64,000 nucleotides of DNA, taken from positions 372,001 to 436,000 of the forward strand of contig NZ_FTMV01000001.1 in NCBI RefSeq assembly GCF_900156175.1. Reading direction: 5' to 3'. The position numbers and the translations under genes are program-made. Source of the stretch: Janthinobacterium sp. TND4EL3 (GTDB lineage Bacteria; Pseudomonadota; Gammaproteobacteria; Burkholderiales; Burkholderiaceae_D). The notes beneath the pieces were generated by a model, which saw only the letters and a program-made list of their open reading frames with translations, did not search any database and was not told where the DNA came from. This document shows positions 62,800 to 64,000 of the stretch, one piece after another (position 1 is the first letter of the stretch; every line of letters begins with the position of its first letter).

Positions 62800-62875
62800 A
62801 GGGACGTAGCTCAATTGGCAGAGCGTCGGTCTCCAAAACCGAAGGTTGGGGGTTCGATGCCCTCCGTCCCTGCCA
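62800..62875 (+). tRNA. tRNA-Trp (CCA)
   Basis: A 76-base tRNA. AGGGACG pairs with CGTCCCT, the anticodon loop CTCCAAA gives anticodon CCA, the T-loop is GGTTCGATGCC, and CCA is encoded after discriminator G. The tuf-Trp-secE-nusG order is well conserved in proteobacteria. Confidence 0.97.
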
Positions 62876-62907
62876 CCGTCAAGGTGCAGGGCACCGAAAG
62901 TAGAAAA

Positions 62908-63291
62908 ATGTCAAATCAATCCGTGCAAACCGTTAGCACGTCGAGTGACAAGATAAAAGTCGCGCTGGCAATAGTGGCTGCGATTGCAGGAGTAGTCGGG
63001 TTTTATTACCTGGCAGGCCAACCAGCTCTGGTGCGTGCAAGCGCGCTTGTGGCTGGTTTGGTTATTGCTGTTGCGCTCTTGTATGTCTCGACGACCGGCC
63101 GTGAATTCCTGAATTTCGCCAAAGAAGCTGTGCGCGAGACCAAGAAAGTCGTTTGGCCTACCCGCAAAGAAGCCACGCAGATTACTGCGATTGTGTTTGC
63201 CTTTGTGCTGGTAATGGCGATTTTCCTGTGGGGCACGGATAAATTGCTTGAGTTTTTGTTGTATGACGTAATTCTTGGTTGGAAAAAATAA
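62908..63291 (+). CDS. secE: Preprotein translocase subunit SecE
   Basis: SecE clamps SecY in the protein-export channel. From the ATG at 62908 ([10 protein letters not shown]) the product is 127 residues with three helices ([57 protein letters not shown]). It has the conserved cytoplasmic segment [20 protein letters not shown]. An open extension to 62815 runs into tRNA-Trp and is false. Its stop overlaps the nusG ATG by one base. Confidence 0.97.
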   Translation: MSNQSVQTVSTSSDKIKVALAIVAAIAGVVGFYYLAGQPALVRASALVAGLVIAVALLYVSTTGREFLNFAKEAVRETKKVVWPTRKEATQITAIVFAFVLVMAIFLWGTDKLLEFLLYDVILGWKK

Positions 63292-63917
63292 TGAGCGAAA
63301 ATGTGCATGATGAAGCGGCGGACGAATCCGTTCCGGGCGACGCTCCGGTAGCGGATACTGGTGCAGCGCTGAGCGTGCCAGTGAGCAGCAAGCGCTGGTA
63401 TGTCGTGCATGCTTATTCCGGCATGGAAAAGAGCGTCATGCGCGCACTGACCGAGCGCATCGAGCGCGCGGGCATGCAAGACCAGTTTGGCCAGATCCTG
63501 GTGCCGATCGAAGAAGTGGTCGAAGTCAAGAATGGCGTAAAGTCCGTCACCGAACGTCGTTTCTATCCTGGCTATGTGCTGGTTGAAATGGAAATGACGG
63601 ACGAGAGCTGGCACTTGGTCAAGAATACCAGCAAGGTTACCGGTTTCATCGGTGGCAAATCGAACAAGCCGACGCCGATCTCCGCGCGCGAAATCGATGC
63701 CATCATGCGCCAGATGCAGGAAGGTGTTGAAAAGCCCCGTCCGAAGACCTTGTACGAAGTGGGCGAGCAAGTGCGCATCAAGGATGGTCCGTTTACCGAC
63801 TTCAACGGCAATGTCGAAGAAGTCAACTACGAGAAATCCAAAGTGCGCGTTTCGGTCACCATTTTTGGTCGTGCCACTCCGGTGGAACTCGAATTCGGCC
63901 AGGTCGAAAAAGTTTAA
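63291..63917 (+). CDS. nusG: Transcription termination/antitermination factor NusG
   Basis: NusG binds RNA polymerase, suppresses pausing and links to Rho or ribosomes. The 208-residue protein starts at ATG 63291 and has an acidic leader, the NGN domain ([50 protein letters not shown]) and the C-terminal KOW domain ([20 protein letters not shown]). The ATG at 63279 in the same frame lies inside secE and is not needed. Confidence 0.98.
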   Translation: MSENVHDEAADESVPGDAPVADTGAALSVPVSSKRWYVVHAYSGMEKSVMRALTERIERAGMQDQFGQILVPIEEVVEVKNGVKSVTERRFYPGYVLVEMEMTDESWHLVKNTSKVTGFIGGKSNKPTPISAREIDAIMRQMQEGVEKPRPKTLYEVGEQVRIKDGPFTDFNGNVEEVNYEKSKVRVSVTIFGRATPVELEFGQVEKV

Positions 63918-63977
63918 GCATTATCAAGCGCCACCAGGAGCGTCGCGGCAGTCTCAGCGAAATCCGGTCAGAGGAGC

Positions 63978-64000
63978 CCCGCCAGGGTAGGATCGGCGGG
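63978..64000 (+). other. GC-rich hairpin at the window edge, before the expected rplK
   Basis: CCCGCC and GGCGGG pair around an 11-base loop in the nusG-rplK spacer, and the window ends there. It could be a terminator stem or part of the ribosomal-protein leader; the following bases are missing, so the role cannot be judged. Confidence 0.4.

Overview
The window is about 64 kb of ordinary, GC-rich chromosome from a betaproteobacterium. The gene content fits the family Oxalobacteraceae, most like Janthinobacterium, Massilia or Duganella. The evidence is the tRNA-tuf-tRNA(Trp)-secE-nusG order, an S-adenosylhomocysteine (SAH) riboswitch before ahcY with a holin-like gene and metF behind it, an hslVU pair next to a cysteine-poor dksA, an Omp32-type porin, and high-GC codon use throughout. 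Genus is an inference; no rRNA or other marker here settles it. I saw no insertion sequence, prophage, CRISPR array or integron.

Layout. (1) 1-9050: the distal part of a type II secretion operon in the order J(end)-K-L-M-N-D-E-F-C, mostly with ATGA overlaps. It is followed by a secreted patatin phospholipase fused to an outer-membrane barrel (PlpD-like, 9108-11360). (2) 11333-13233: an XRE regulator, an outer-membrane barrel protein and a tiny gene behind hslU. (3) 13249-15850: hslV-hslU with a likely heat-shock promoter, then dksA with a strong terminator. (4) 16331-19172: a zinc-type CobW GTPase, xerC and a DUF484 gene. (5) 19353-22349: a porin and a Sel1-repeat protein lying between DUF484-xerC and dapF. 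(6) 22361-24977: two LpxL-type acyltransferases and dapF. (7) 25166-29228: the methyl cycle (metK; riboswitch-ahcY-holin-like-metF). (8) 29248-34506: fau, slt, a glutathione transferase, cca and a GNAT protein. (9) 34498-40065: an Lrp/AsnC regulator divergent from hppD, then a fused indolepyruvate ferredoxin oxidoreductase. Together these suggest aromatic amino acid breakdown. (10) 40190-46468: an S41 protease, a TonB-dependent receptor and an M14 carboxypeptidase, probably for peptide scavenging. (11) 46568-48773: a tightly coupled set of a diacylglycerol-type glycosyltransferase, a four-helix membrane protein and an exported tyrosine-type phosphatase, followed by a KefB/C-like antiporter. 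(12) 50719-56221: an exported oligoendopeptidase F, ttcA-folB-pteridine reductase, and a MidA-type methyltransferase. (13) 56361-60882: a membrane J-domain protein, an HD-GYP response regulator and a REC-TPR protein. (14) 60980-63917: tRNA-Tyr, Gly, Thr, tuf, tRNA-Trp, secE, nusG. The window ends just before the expected rplK.

Most genes are well-known housekeeping functions. The best candidates for something less described are the glycosyltransferase/membrane/phosphatase module, the small holin-like membrane protein inside the SAH-riboswitch operon, the CCA-adding enzyme whose HD site is broken, the cysteine-poor DksA beside a zinc GTPase, and several strong inverted repeats in promoter regions (before the TonB receptor, and between lrp and hppD). 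All functional statements come from reading motifs and gene order by eye; no database search was run.
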